NCBI GenBank assembly: GCA_900542255.1
Contig: UQMR01000035.1
Location: forward strand, 1-22,317
Source: an uncultured Porphyromonadaceae bacterium
GTDB lineage: Bacteria; Bacteroidota; Bacteroidia; Bacteroidales; Barnesiellaceae_A
DNA length: 22,317 nucleotides
Reading direction: 5' to 3'
The position numbers and the translations under genes were made by a program. Under the pieces are notes generated by a model. The model had not been told where the DNA came from and did not search any database. It worked only from the letters and a program-made list of their open reading frames with translations. Within the stretch, counting starts at the first letter, position 1. Each line of letters starts with the position of its first letter. This document shows positions 15,940 through 22,317 of the stretch, piece by piece.

Positions 15940-15970
15940 TTGTGTATCAGTGTTTTTTATTGTAAATTTG
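15940..15970 (+). promoter_or_regulatory. Promoter of the RNA candidate (TTG-N20-TAAATTTG)
   Basis: TTG at 15940-15942 and TAAATTTG at 15963-15970 match the Bacteroidota consensus with 20-base spacing. They predict transcription starting near 15976. Confidence 0.65.
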
Positions 15971-15975
15971 TAGTG

Positions 15976-16302
15976 CTTTCATAAACCGATGGAGTCGTAT
16001 CGAAAGAATCGGTGTATGACGGGAGTGCGCATCGTGAATACTCGAACAGCGTGCTTTTGTGATAGGTAGATAAACGCGATTTTATACCATACCTTTATTG
16101 AGGGGACAACTACAAATGTAGAGAACCTCAATTTTCAAGCCGTGAGGCTTCAATAACGATACAGAAGAAAAGTTACGTGATTTCTGTGGGAGGCAGTAAG
16201 GCTTAGTCGCCGCTGTCTCTATTTGGGACTCCCAACAGGGAAGGGGTGCGTCGCGATGACGCTAAGCGGAGAAGTGACAGCACACACTTCTCCGCCTTTT
16301 TT
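15976..16302 (+). ncRNA. Candidate structured non-coding RNA, ~325 nt
   Basis: The interval is framed by a consensus promoter and a strong terminator and has no credible ORF. Local helices seen in order: ACCGAT/ATCGGT (15985-15990, 16008-16013); AGTGCGC/GCGTGCT (16024-16030, 16049-16055); ATTGAGG/CCTCAAT (16097-16103, 16126-16132) enclosing CTAC/GTAG; AAGCC-GTGA-GGCTT (16137-16150); ACAGAA/TTCTGT (16161-16166, 16182-16187); GGGAG/CTCCC (16188-16192, 16229-16233) enclosing CAG/CTG; GCGTC/GACGC (16248-16262); then the terminator stem. It lacks the RNase P core (GAAAGTCC), tmRNA ends and a recognisable SRP tip. A 6S-type (Bacteroidales-1) RNA is possible but cannot be judged by eye. Confidence 0.6.
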
Positions 16303-16306
16303 ATTT
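16266..16306 (+). terminator. Intrinsic terminator of the RNA candidate
   Basis: A perfect 11-bp stem GCGGAGAAGTG/CACTTCTCCGC (16266-16276 with 16285-16295) has an 8-base loop, followed by CTTTTTTATTT. Confidence 0.9.
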
Positions 16307-16543
16307 ATGGGCATTGAGATGCGAAAGAAGGATATTTTTCGCTTTCGGCACGGCTCTGTTATCCCGCTTTGCTGCCGGCATTTTGTGATGTTGTCGGCGG
16401 CGTATGCTGTATAAACCTTGTTTCGGGGTGCACTCTCTCCCCCCTCGGCGTATCGAGGGCGATATGTGAAGCTCGATGCGGAGGAGAATAGCGATAGGGT
16501 AGAAGTGTAATACGTTGTATGTGGGGCCGGCTCTCTGAAATGG
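16307..16543. other. Gap without a supported gene
   Basis: A minus-strand frame covers much of this stretch but shows no domain or signal and runs into the RNA candidate. Nothing else is evident. Confidence 0.35.
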
Positions 16544-16577
16544 AAAAAGGTTACCACCGTTTGGCAGTAACCTTTTT
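16544..16577 (-). terminator. Intrinsic terminator of the CAT tRNA
   Basis: AAAAAGGTTAC (16544-16554) pairs perfectly with GTAACCTTTTT (16567-16577) around a 12-base loop. The T-run is part of the stem, so it could work in both directions. Confidence 0.8.
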
Positions 16578-16580
16578 GTG

Positions 16581-16654
16581 TGGTCCCACTAGGGCTTGAA
16601 CCTAGGACCCCCTGATTATGAGTCAGATGCTCTAACCAACTGAGCTATGGGACC
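16581..16654 (-). tRNA. tRNA with anticodon CAT (elongator Met or Ile2)
   Basis: On the minus strand GGTCCCA/TGGGACC form the acceptor stem with discriminator A at 16581. The D-arm contains AGCTCAGTTGGTTAGAGC. The anticodon loop CTCATAA has CAT at 16620-16618, and the T-loop contains GGTTCAAGCC. CCA is not encoded. The general pattern favours elongator tRNA-Met, but tRNA-Ile2 (lysidine-modified CAT) is not excluded. Confidence 0.92.
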
Positions 16655-16681
16655 TGCTTGATTTGTTTCTCAAAGCGGTTG

Positions 16682-16712
16682 CAAATTTAATGTGTTGTTT
16701 TGGTTTATGCAA
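16682..16712 (-). promoter_or_regulatory. Promoter of the CAT tRNA
   Basis: TAAATTTG (16689-16682) with TTG (16712-16710) 20 bases upstream. The -7 box is 27 bases before the tRNA. Confidence 0.75.
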
Positions 16713-17035
16713 GTTTTTTGATTAAATATTTTTCCTGTTTTTAATGTGTATTGTGGTAGTTTCTTAAAAATCAACATGTTGTATATGCTCGATGCCTATA
16801 AATGTTTTCTGTCGCATGGTATTCTGTGACATGAAATGGGGCTGTCGCAGAAGTATGGGTGGGGATAGGAGTCTCTCTTTTGCGCCTCTTGCAGAGAAGA
16901 AGGGGGCTTTGCCGGGCCGCTCTCTTTTGCGGGGAAAGCTATTGTAGTTGTGGGGCCTCTTGCTTCGACAGTGGAGGGTTGCTGCTATGGTGTGAGGCGG
17001 TGTCGTGAGAGGCTGACAGAGCTGGCAATAGAGGT
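16713..17035. other. Intergenic stretch between the CAT tRNA and the glyA 3' region
   Basis: No gene is supported. It holds a 10-bp inverted repeat, TTCTGTGACA (16822-16831) with TGTCGCAGAA (16843-16852, one wobble). CTCTCTTTTGCG occurs twice (16873-16884 and 16920-16931). Confidence 0.35.
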
Positions 17036-17065
17036 AAAAAGAGGAGCGGACAATGCTGCTCTTCT
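17036..17065 (-). terminator. Probable intrinsic terminator of glyA
   Basis: AGAGGAGC (17040-17047) pairs with GCTCTTCT (17058-17065, one G-T). On the minus strand it is followed by TTTTT. It lies about 165 bases beyond the glyA stop, implying a long 3' untranslated region. Confidence 0.6.
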
Positions 17066-17159
17066 CAGGGGGCTTTTACGATGGCAGGGGCCGTATATCT
17101 GTTGTCGGCATGCGGGGTTGCATGGGTGTGGCCGTGTGTTTGTAGATGCCTCTATGCAA

Positions 17160-17191
17160 GCGGGTCTGCGACCCGTCGGTCGCAGACCCGC
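17160..17191. repeat. Perfect 14-bp GC-rich inverted repeat in the glyA 3' region
   Basis: Positions 17160-17173 pair perfectly with 17178-17191 around the loop CGTC. Neither side has a real T-tract, so it is a stable RNA hairpin or transcript-end protector rather than a textbook terminator. Confidence 0.7.
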
Positions 17192-17230
17192 ATTATCGGC
17201 AGCCCCTGTGAGAGGGGAGTTGTCTCTGTT

Positions 17231-18511
17231 TTAATAGGCAAATATGGGGAATTGCTTCATGGTTTGGTTTACCTTCTCGCGAACGGCTGTGATAACCGAT
17301 TCGTTTTCGGGCTCCGAGAGTACGCGGTCTATCATTTCAACCACTTCACCCATCATATCTTCTTTTACACCGCGCGTGGTGATGGCCGGTGTTCCTACGC
17401 GGATACCCGATGTCTGGAACGGAGAGCGGCTGTCGAAGGGCACCATGTTTTTGTTTACCGTGATATCGGCCTGTACGAGCGCCTTTTCGGCCACTTTACC
17501 CGTCAGTTCGGGATATTTGGTGCGAAGGTCTATGAGCATGCAGTGGTTGTCGGTTCCGCCCGATACAACATTGTAGCCTTTGGCCACGAAAGCCTCTGCC
17601 ATGGCGCGGGCATTGCGGCGCACTTGTTGTTGATACTCTTTGAAAGAGGGGTCGAGGGCTTCGCCGAAGGCTACGGCTTTGGCAGCGATAACGTGTTCGA
17701 GCGGTCCGCCTTGTACGCCGGGGAATACGGCCGAGTCGAGCAGAGCCGACATTTTGCGTATCTCGCCCTTGGGCGTCGTTTTGCCCCACGGGTTGTCAAA
17801 GTCTTTGCCCATGAGTATGATACCGCCTCGCGGCCCGCGCAGCGTTTTGTGGGTGGTAGAGGTTACGATGTGGGCATAGCGCAACGGGTTGTCGAGCTCG
17901 CCGGCGGCGATGAGTCCGGCCGGGTGAGCCATATCTACCATAAATATGGCGCCTATTTCGTCGGCAAGACGGCGCATGCGGGCGTAGTCCCATTCGCGGG
18001 AGTAGGCCGAAGCTCCACCGATGAGAAGTCGCGGGCGTTCGCGGCGGGCAACCTCTTCCATCTGGTCATAGTCTATATAGCCATTGTCTTGGCGTACGCC
18101 GTAGTCGAGAGCCTGGAACATGATACCCGAGAAATTGACGGGCGAGCCGTGCGAGAGGTGTCCGCCTTGCGAGAGGTTGAGGCCCATGAATTTGTCGCCG
18201 GGTTTGAGGCATGCCATGAATACAGCCATATTGGCTTGTGCTCCCGAGTGAGGCTGCACGTTGACCCACTCTGCACCGAAGATTTTTTTGAGCCGTTCTA
18301 TGGCGAGGGTCTCGCTTTCGTCTACAACTTCACACCCGCCGTAGTAACGTTTGCCGGGGTAGCCCTCGGCATATTTGTTGGTGAGGCACGACCCCATGGC
18401 CTGCATTACTTGGTCGCTGACAAAGTTCTCGGAAGCGATGAGTTCGATTCCTTTCAACTGACGCTGATGTTCGCGTTCGATAATGTCGAAAATGGCATTG
18501 TCTCTTTTCAT
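17231..18511 (-). CDS. glyA: Serine hydroxymethyltransferase
   Basis: A 426-residue PLP enzyme that interconverts serine and glycine with transfer of the one-carbon unit to tetrahydrofolate. Seen are the N-terminal [56 protein letters not shown] and the PLP-binding Lys222 in [15 protein letters not shown]. The length is as usual for the family. It is expressed from its own promoter rather than as part of the pyrBI operon. It supplies glycine and one-carbon units for purine and thymidylate synthesis, which may explain its place beside pyrimidine genes. Confidence 0.98.
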   Translation of the reverse strand: MKRDNAIFDIIEREHQRQLKGIELIASENFVSDQVMQAMGSCLTNKYAEGYPGKRYYGGCEVVDESETLAIERLKKIFGAEWVNVQPHSGAQANMAVFMACLKPGDKFMGLNLSQGGHLSHGSPVNFSGIMFQALDYGVRQDNGYIDYDQMEEVARRERPRLLIGGASAYSREWDYARMRRLADEIGAIFMVDMAHPAGLIAAGELDNPLRYAHIVTSTTHKTLRGPRGGIILMGKDFDNPWGKTTPKGEIRKMSALLDSAVFPGVQGGPLEHVIAAKAVAFGEALDPSFKEYQQQVRRNARAMAEAFVAKGYNVVSGGTDNHCMLIDLRTKYPELTGKVAEKALVQADITVNKNMVPFDSRSPFQTSGIRVGTPAITTRGVKEDMMGEVVEMIDRVLSEPENESVITAVREKVNQTMKQFPIFAY

Positions 18512-18603
18512 GCGTGTATAGTATTTGGATTAATAATTAAGTATCACGTCATCGGCGGGTATCTATCGTGTGTCGAGTTAGCATGCCGTCGGGGCGTTTC
18601 CTG

Positions 18604-18632
18604 CAAAGGTATGAATATTTTGAAATGAGCAA
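18604..18632 (-). promoter_or_regulatory. glyA promoter
   Basis: TACCTTTG (18611-18604) with TTG (18632-18630) 18 bases upstream. It predicts a leader of about 85 nt. Confidence 0.65.
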
Positions 18633-18693
18633 GCGGCATGACGGTGAATTTGCATGATTTTGTGATATGCTTCTCACGCATCGCTTTGAGGGC

Positions 18694-19266
18694 TTATTTG
18701 TCGTGCTTTTTTTGTACCGACCAGCCGAACTTGCCTATTTCGCTGCCTGTCTCGTAGTAGTGCCCGTGCGAGTATACGAGCAATCCCGCCTTGCCCATAT
18801 CGAAGGCTTCGCTCTTTGCATCGATGTATTTGTCGTCGGCGAGGATGTTTACGACGTCGGCGATAAACATGTCGTGTGAGCCGAGGGGAATGATTTCGCG
18901 CACGCGGCATTCTATGGAGAGTGGCGACTCCTCGACGTAGGGCGAGCGCACCTCTACGCCGGCATGAGGTGTGAGGCGGCTCTCTTTCCATTTGTCGTAG
19001 TCGCGTCCCGAGCGTACACCGCACCAGTCGGTGGCTCTGGCCATATCGGTGGTGGTAAGGTTGAGGGTAAACTCCATGTTGCGGCGTATGATGCCGTACG
19101 AATGCCGTTCGGGGCGTATCGATACGTAGCACATGGGCGGATTGGTGCATAGTGTGCCCACCCAGCTCGCCGTGAAGAGGTTATACTCATCGGGCGATGC
19201 CCCGCAGCTTACCAGTACTGCGGGGAGCGGGTAGATAAGTGTGCCGGGTTTCCAGTTCTGTTTCAT
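18694..19266 (-). CDS. Flavin reductase-like FMN-binding split-barrel protein
   Basis: A 190-residue protein of the flavin reductase-like/flavoredoxin group. It begins MKQNWKPGTLIYPLPAVLVSCG, then has NLFTASWVGTLCTNPPMCYVSIRPERHSYGII, the usual FMN-binding strand and loop (quoted in natural pieces), and FTLNLTT. The C-terminal part carries MFIADVVNILADDKY. The start MKQNWKPG was chosen because the upstream frame lies inside pyrI. The gene is 17 bases after pyrI, so it is the third gene of the pyrBI operon. Its physiological substrate is unknown, and a link to pyrimidine synthesis is suggested only by position. Confidence 0.9.
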   Translation of the reverse strand: MKQNWKPGTLIYPLPAVLVSCGASPDEYNLFTASWVGTLCTNPPMCYVSIRPERHSYGIIRRNMEFTLNLTTTDMARATDWCGVRSGRDYDKWKESRLTPHAGVEVRSPYVEESPLSIECRVREIIPLGSHDMFIADVVNILADDKYIDAKSEAFDMGKAGLLVYSHGHYYETGSEIGKFGWSVQKKHDK

Positions 19267-19283
19267 TGGCGCAGGGGGAGGGT

Positions 19284-19745
19284 TCAACAAACGGTAATGT
19301 CGTCGCCCTGCATGCTGTGCCCGCAGTAGTGGCAGGTTACCTTCACCGGGTTTTTCTGTGTCACATGGAAGACGGTCTCCATCGGTTCGTTGTTGCTGAT
19401 GCACTTGGGGTTGCAGCAGCGCACGATGCCGTGAAGCGTTTCGTCGAGTGTGACGGTATATTTCTCTACCACGCGGTAGTCGCGTATGATGTTTATTTTC
19501 GCTTCTGGGGCGATGAGGGCTATCTTGTTTATCTCTTCCTCCTTGAAGAAATAATCGGCAACCTTGACAATACCTTTTTTACCTATCTTCTGGCTCGATA
19601 AGTTATTGCCTATGGTGATGCTGTTGGTAAATTTGTCGAGGCCGAGCAGGGAGACAACTTTGAAGAGGTGTTCCGAGGGTATGCGGTCTATTACAGTGCC
19701 GTTTTCGAGGGCGGCCACTGCGAGTTCTTTTTTCTGCGTATTCAT
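19284..19745 (-). CDS. pyrI: Aspartate carbamoyltransferase regulatory subunit
   Basis: A 153-residue PyrI, equal in length to the E. coli protein. The N-terminal nucleotide-binding domain starts VAALENGTVIDRIPSEHLFKV. The C-terminal zinc domain has all four Cys ligands: C110-X4-C115 and C138-X2-C141 (RCCNPKC ... CHYC). It binds CTP/ATP and joins PyrB catalytic trimers into the allosteric holoenzyme. The start at 19745 (MNTQKKEL) fits the family. The longer frame would read back into the end of pyrB. It follows pyrB by 20 bases. Confidence 0.97.
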   Translation of the reverse strand: MNTQKKELAVAALENGTVIDRIPSEHLFKVVSLLGLDKFTNSITIGNNLSSQKIGKKGIVKVADYFFKEEEINKIALIAPEAKINIIRDYRVVEKYTVTLDETLHGIVRCCNPKCISNNEPMETVFHVTQKNPVKVTCHYCGHSMQGDDITVC

Positions 19746-19765
19746 GATTTCGTTTCGTTTAGGGG

Positions 19766-20683
19766 TTAGTCGGCATCGATACCTAATACTTTGCAAATAA
19801 TGGCTTGGCGTGCGTATAGGCCGTTTTTGGCTTGTTGGAAATAGTATGCTTTGGGATTGTTGTCAACATCGTAGGCGATTTCGTTGACACGAGGCAGCGG
19901 GTGCAGCACGCGCAGGTTGGGTTTGCTGTTGCGCAGCATACTGTTGTGCAGGATATATACGTTTTTAACCTTCTCGTACTCCATCAGGTCGGTAAACCGT
20001 TCGCGTTGTACGCGGGTCATATAGAGGATGTCGGCTTCGTTGATGACCTCCTCCGAAAACTCCGTGTGCTCGTAGTAGGGTATGCCGTGCTCGTCGCAGA
20101 AGGTTTTGTATTCCTGTGGCATTTTCAGCTCGTCGGGGGCAACGAAGTGGAATGTGGGGTGGAAGTGCGACATGGCTTGCAGCAGCGAATGCACGGTGCG
20201 TCCGTATTTGAGGTCGCCCACCATGGTGATGTTGAGGTTTTCGAGAGTCCCTTGCGTTTTGTAGATAGAGTAGAGGTCGAGCATGGTTTGCGAGGGGTGC
20301 TGGTTGGCACCGTCGCCGGCGTTGATGATGGGAACCGACGAAACCTCCGAGGCGTAGCGTGCCGCACCTTCGAGGTAGTGCCGCATGATGATGAGGTCGA
20401 CATAGTTGCTTACCATCATGATGGTATCTTTGAGCGATTCGCCTTTCGATGAGCTGGTGGTGGCAGCGTCGGAGAAGCCGATGATGCGGCCGCCCAAGCG
20501 GTTTACTGCTGTCTCGAAACTCAGGCGTGTGCGGGTCGATGGCTCGAAGAAAAGTGTTGCTATGACTTTGCCTTCCAGAACCCGGCGATTGGGATTGGCT
20601 TCAAAACCTTTTGCTTTTTCGAGCAAGTCGATGATTTCTTCCTTGGAGAAATCGTTGATGGAGACTAAACTTTCTCGTTTCAT
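19766..20683 (-). CDS. pyrB: Aspartate carbamoyltransferase catalytic subunit
   Basis: A 305-residue ATCase catalytic chain making carbamoyl-aspartate, the first committed step of pyrimidine synthesis. The carbamoyl phosphate loop [12 protein letters not shown] has STRTR at 49-53. SSSKGES supplies the mobile lysine loop, and [18 protein letters not shown] and [14 protein letters not shown] are all present. The ATG overlaps the stop codon of a 51-codon leader ORF as ATGA and lies 24 bases after the T-run of an intrinsic terminator, pointing to transcription attenuation. It is the first gene of pyrB-pyrI-flavin reductase. Confidence 0.98.
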   Translation of the reverse strand: MKRESLVSINDFSKEEIIDLLEKAKGFEANPNRRVLEGKVIATLFFEPSTRTRLSFETAVNRLGGRIIGFSDAATTSSSKGESLKDTIMMVSNYVDLIIMRHYLEGAARYASEVSSVPIINAGDGANQHPSQTMLDLYSIYKTQGTLENLNITMVGDLKYGRTVHSLLQAMSHFHPTFHFVAPDELKMPQEYKTFCDEHGIPYYEHTEFSEEVINEADILYMTRVQRERFTDLMEYEKVKNVYILHNSMLRNSKPNLRVLHPLPRVNEIAYDVDNNPKAYYFQQAKNGLYARQAIICKVLGIDAD

Positions 20684-20835
20684 GGTGTCTTTTTCGTGCA
20701 GATTATAAAAAAGACCGTCCCGATAGACTCGCGGGCGGTCGTGAATTTGTTTTCTAATGAAGGGAATAAGCTCTTTCGGCTCTTATCGGGGAGCCTTCGC
20801 TGTCGTATACCGGCTGTCGATGTTGGCTTATTCAT
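20680..20835 (-). CDS. Putative pyrBI leader peptide (pyrL-like)
   Basis: A 51-codon ORF starts at the ATG 20835, only a few bases downstream of the predicted transcription start, and begins [18 protein letters not shown]. It reads straight through the terminator hairpin, where the six-T run gives Phe-Phe in [13 protein letters not shown]. It stops with TGA overlapping the pyrB ATG. E. coli pyrBI has an analogous leader peptide (pyrL, 44 residues) whose translation, coupled to UTP-dependent RNA polymerase pausing, prevents termination. The sequence itself is unlike pyrL, so the shared feature is arrangement rather than homology. No Shine-Dalgarno sequence is visible, which is normal in this phylum. 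Confidence 0.55.
   Translation of the reverse strand: MNKPTSTAGIRQRRLPDKSRKSLFPSLENKFTTARESIGTVFFIICTKKTP
20707..20740 (-). terminator. Attenuator terminator upstream of pyrB
   Basis: GACCG-CCCG (20740-20732) pairs with CGGG-A-CGGTC (20722-20713; nine pairs, one bulged A at 20718) around a 9-base loop. Six T residues follow (20712-20707). The hairpin lies between promoter and pyrB, so it is conditional rather than an operon end. Confidence 0.75.
20778..20795 (-). promoter_or_regulatory. Upstream leader hairpin with antiterminator potential
   Basis: On the minus strand GGCTC and GAGCC form a 5-bp stem around CCCGATAA. The loop heptamer CCCGATA (20790-20784) is exactly complementary to TATCGGG (20725-20719) in the terminator, so the two pairings exclude each other. 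Confidence 0.45.
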
Positions 20836-20844
20836 AAACAGTAG

Positions 20845-20852
20845 CAAAGGTA
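20845..20852 (-). promoter_or_regulatory. pyrB operon -7 box
   Basis: TACCTTTG at 20852-20845 matches TAnnTTTG and is identical to the boxes of glyA and tRNA-Leu. No clear -33 TTG is seen. It predicts a leader of about 155 nt. Confidence 0.55.
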
Positions 20853-21006
20853 TGAATTTTTTTGAAGTATTGTATTGCTTTGTGTCGTAATAATTATGAA
20901 TTTGTGGTAAGAACAACTTCGCCGTCGGTTGGAGTTTTATTGCGGGCGATGCCGGCTGCTGTACAAGACCTTTCCCGGACTTTTTTGTAGGTGTTCCGGC
21001 TGTATG

Positions 21007-21051
21007 TTGCAAGGGCGTTGGCGAAAACAGAGATTCGCCAGCGCCCTGCAA
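21007..21051 (-). terminator. Strong hairpin after the TonB-domain gene
   Basis: Long arms (21007-21025 with 21034-21051) pair almost completely around an 8-base loop, with one wobble and one bulge. It lies 34 bases beyond the gene at 21085. The T-rich stretch (TTATTTTT) comes before the hairpin rather than after it, so intrinsic termination is probable but not textbook. No gene is supported between here and the pyrB promoter. Confidence 0.5.
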
Positions 21052-21084
21052 ATTGGAAAAATAAGGGTTTTTTGATTCGCTCGG

Positions 21085-21492
21085 TTACTTGGTCTTGAAC
21101 ATGACCGGAAGAGTATATTTGACATTTACGGTCTTGCCGTCTTGCTGGCCGGGAGTCCATGCCGGCATAAGGCTTACGACGCGGATAACTTCGGCATCGC
21201 ACTCGGGCGATAGGCTGCGTACGATTTTAGGGTCAGTGGCCTTCCCCTCGGTGTTGATGACAAAATCGACGAGAACCATTCCCTGCACATCATCTTTGAC
21301 GGCTTGTTGCGGATATCTCAGGTTAGTAGCTATGAACTCCATCATAGCCTTTTCGCCACCTGGGAATTGGGGCATCACTTGGCATGAGTTGTAGACCTTT
21401 TCCGAGTTGGTTTGCGCCTGTGCTTTTGTCGGTGTACATGTCACGATGGCTGCGGTGAGCAGCATCGAGAGCAGAAAGATTGTCTTTTTCAT
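21085..21492 (-). CDS. Secreted TonB C-terminal domain protein
   Basis: A 135-residue protein with an N-terminal signal peptide (MKKTIFLLSMLLTAAIVTCTPTKAQA; cleavage likely after AQA near residue 26, quoted in part) followed directly by one TonB C-terminal domain. That domain has MPQFPGGEKAMMEFIATNL, RYPQQAVKDDVQGMVLVDFV and AWTPGQQDGKTVNVKYTLPV. It lacks the N-terminal membrane anchor with His and the Pro-rich spanner of a working TonB, so it probably does not transduce energy itself. It is close to a duplicate of the C-terminal domain of the next gene upstream, with 54 bases between them. They are likely one operon. Confidence 0.85.
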   Translation of the reverse strand: MKKTIFLLSMLLTAAIVTCTPTKAQAQTNSEKVYNSCQVMPQFPGGEKAMMEFIATNLRYPQQAVKDDVQGMVLVDFVINTEGKATDPKIVRSLSPECDAEVIRVVSLMPAWTPGQQDGKTVNVKYTLPVMFKTK

Positions 21493-21546
21493 TGTCTCTT
21501 TTTTAAGGGTTAAACGTATAGGGTTAATAGTTGTATGCAGGATGGG

Positions 21547-22317
21547 TTACTGTAACCGGTACATGATGGGAATGGTAAATTTTACATTTACGGCCTTGCC
21601 CTCCTGCTGGCCGGGAGTCCATGCCGGCATGAGGTTTATGACGCGGATGACCTCTCTGTCGCACTCGGGCGAGAGGCTGCGGATGATTCTGGGTTGAATG
21701 GCTTTCCCCTCGGCATCGATGACAAATTCGGCGAGGACAGCACCTTGTATATTCTCCTTGACGGCCTGTTGCGGATATTTCAGGTGGGTAGCTATGAACT
21801 CCATCATAGCCTTTTCGCCTCCCGGGAATTGGGGCATCGTCTCGCATGTGTCGTATATTGTTTCGACAGCGGGCGGCGGTATCTCCCCGGCGCTCTGCGG
21901 CCGCTCCGACGGTTGCTTTTTGCACGCCTGTGCGCCCATGATCAGCAGGGCGGCCAGCGGGAGGGCTATTATATAGTAGAGCTTGCGGTAGCATGGGCTT
22001 GTGTTGCGGTTGAGCATCTTGATGCGTGCCGGCAGCGACTGCTTGCCGAATGCCGGGCCCAAAGGATGTTTGCTGCCGGTCGTTGCCTGCAAAAGATGCA
22101 GTTGGTACTCTCTCGCCGATGTGGCGGCTTTTATGGCGGCGGCGTCGGCAAGCTGCTCGGTGTAGAGGCGTATTTCGTTGCGCAACAGCCATACGAAGGG
22201 GTTGAACCATCCTATGACGAGTGCAATTTCGCCTAAGAGAATATCGCAGGTGTGTCCTTGTGCGACGTGAGCTTTTTCGTGGCAGATGATGTGATGGAGC
22301 ATTTCGGGCGAATAATC
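21547..22317 (-). CDS. M56 (BlaR1-type) metallopeptidase fused to a TonB C-terminal domain, N-terminus outside window
   Basis: A partial protein, open at the right edge (at least 256 codons). The visible part begins DYSPEMLHHIICHEKAHVA, where HEKAH is the zinc-binding HExxH motif of peptidase M56 (BlaR1/MecR1). It continues with RNEIRLYTEQLADAAAI, a transmembrane helix (YIIALPLAALLIMGAQ), and a periplasmic TonB domain containing MPQFPGGEKAMMEFIATHL. M56 proteins sense signals such as beta-lactams and relieve repression by BlaI-type repressors. The upstream gene lies outside the window. The zinc site and anchor suggest a signalling protease, but the role of the TonB domain is unknown. Confidence 0.88.
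   Translation of the reverse strand, partial: DYSPEMLHHIICHEKAHVAQGHTCDILLGEIALVIGWFNPFVWLLRNEIRLYTEQLADAAAIKAATSAREYQLHLLQATTGSKHPLGPAFGKQSLPARIKMLNRNTSPCYRKLYYIIALPLAALLIMGAQACKKQPSERPQSAGEIPPPAVETIYDTCETMPQFPGGEKAMMEFIATHLKYPQQAVKENIQGAVLAEFVIDAEGKAIQPRIIRSLSPECDREVIRVINLMPAWTPGQQEGKAVNVKFTIPIMYRLQ

Noticed and set aside
16113..16120. Minus-strand TACATTTG box inside the RNA candidate
   Set aside because: It arises from the palindromic CTACAAATGTAG stem. No minus-strand gene follows and there is no -33 element at the right distance.
15976..16302. Identification of the RNA candidate as RNase P RNA or tmRNA
   Set aside because: The RNase P core GAAAGTCC and the tmRNA tRNA-like ends are absent.
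16219..16557. 112-codon minus-strand frame near the RNA candidate
   Set aside because: It overlaps the RNA terminator and the tRNA terminator. Composition is low-complexity with no motif.
16873..16931. Direct repeat CTCTCTTTTGCG (two copies)
   Set aside because: Only 12 bases long in a pyrimidine-rich stretch, with no third copy or regular spacing, so not a CRISPR or iteron.
17081..18628. 515-codon plus-strand frame opposite glyA
   Set aside because: It is the mirror of a GC-biased coding sequence. glyA on the other strand has all family motifs, and this frame shows none.

Overview
The window looks like chromosomal DNA of a Bacteroidota member, most likely order Bacteroidales. The tRNA, glyA, pyrB and other promoters carry the Bacteroidota -7 element TAnnTTTG, often with a TTG 18-20 bases upstream. 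The gene set also fits: a DUF6249/ECF-sigma cluster, pyrB-pyrI-flavin reductase beside glyA, an M56-TonB fusion protein, and a Mrp ATPase without the CxxC pair. The genus cannot be fixed from sequence alone. Most of the window is of moderate GC. The first ~500 bases are strikingly AT-rich and may be the edge of an acquired segment.

Layout from the left. (1) 1-424 (-) is an unfinished AT-rich hypothetical gene. It is preceded by a very short promoter-to-terminator unit (about 499-563). (2) 974-2472 (+) holds three overlapping genes: a DUF6249 membrane protein, an ECF sigma factor and a small two-helix membrane protein that may be its regulator. (3) Next come three minus-strand genes: mrp alone, then ppk and ppx one base apart (polyphosphate synthesis and breakdown). 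(4) pheS and nth are on the plus strand. (5) A lone second ECF sigma factor is on the minus strand. (6) A tightly overlapping minus-strand cassette follows: flippase, Fe-S F420-hydrogenase-beta-like protein, polysaccharide pyruvyl transferase and glycosyltransferase. It probably makes and exports a surface glycan. (7) An RNA-rich stretch holds tRNA-Leu(TAG), a well-delimited candidate structured RNA of about 325 nt, and a tRNA with anticodon CAT. (8) glyA and a pyrB-pyrI-flavin reductase operon lie on the minus strand. (9) A secreted TonB-domain protein and the start-truncated M56 metallopeptidase-TonB fusion (minus strand) run off the right edge.

The most rewarding unexplained signals are non-coding. 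First, the ~325-nt RNA candidate at 15976-16302 has its own promoter, at least six local hairpins and a strong terminator. Second, a 51-codon leader ORF runs through an intrinsic terminator and ends in an ATGA overlap with pyrB, the architecture expected of pyrBI attenuation. Third, a ~92-bp repeat occurs in the same orientation upstream of both ppk and the flippase operon, and in one copy it carries promoter-like boxes. Fourth, a ~65-nt transcription unit sits at 499-563. No CRISPR array, insertion sequence, phage gene or rRNA was seen.
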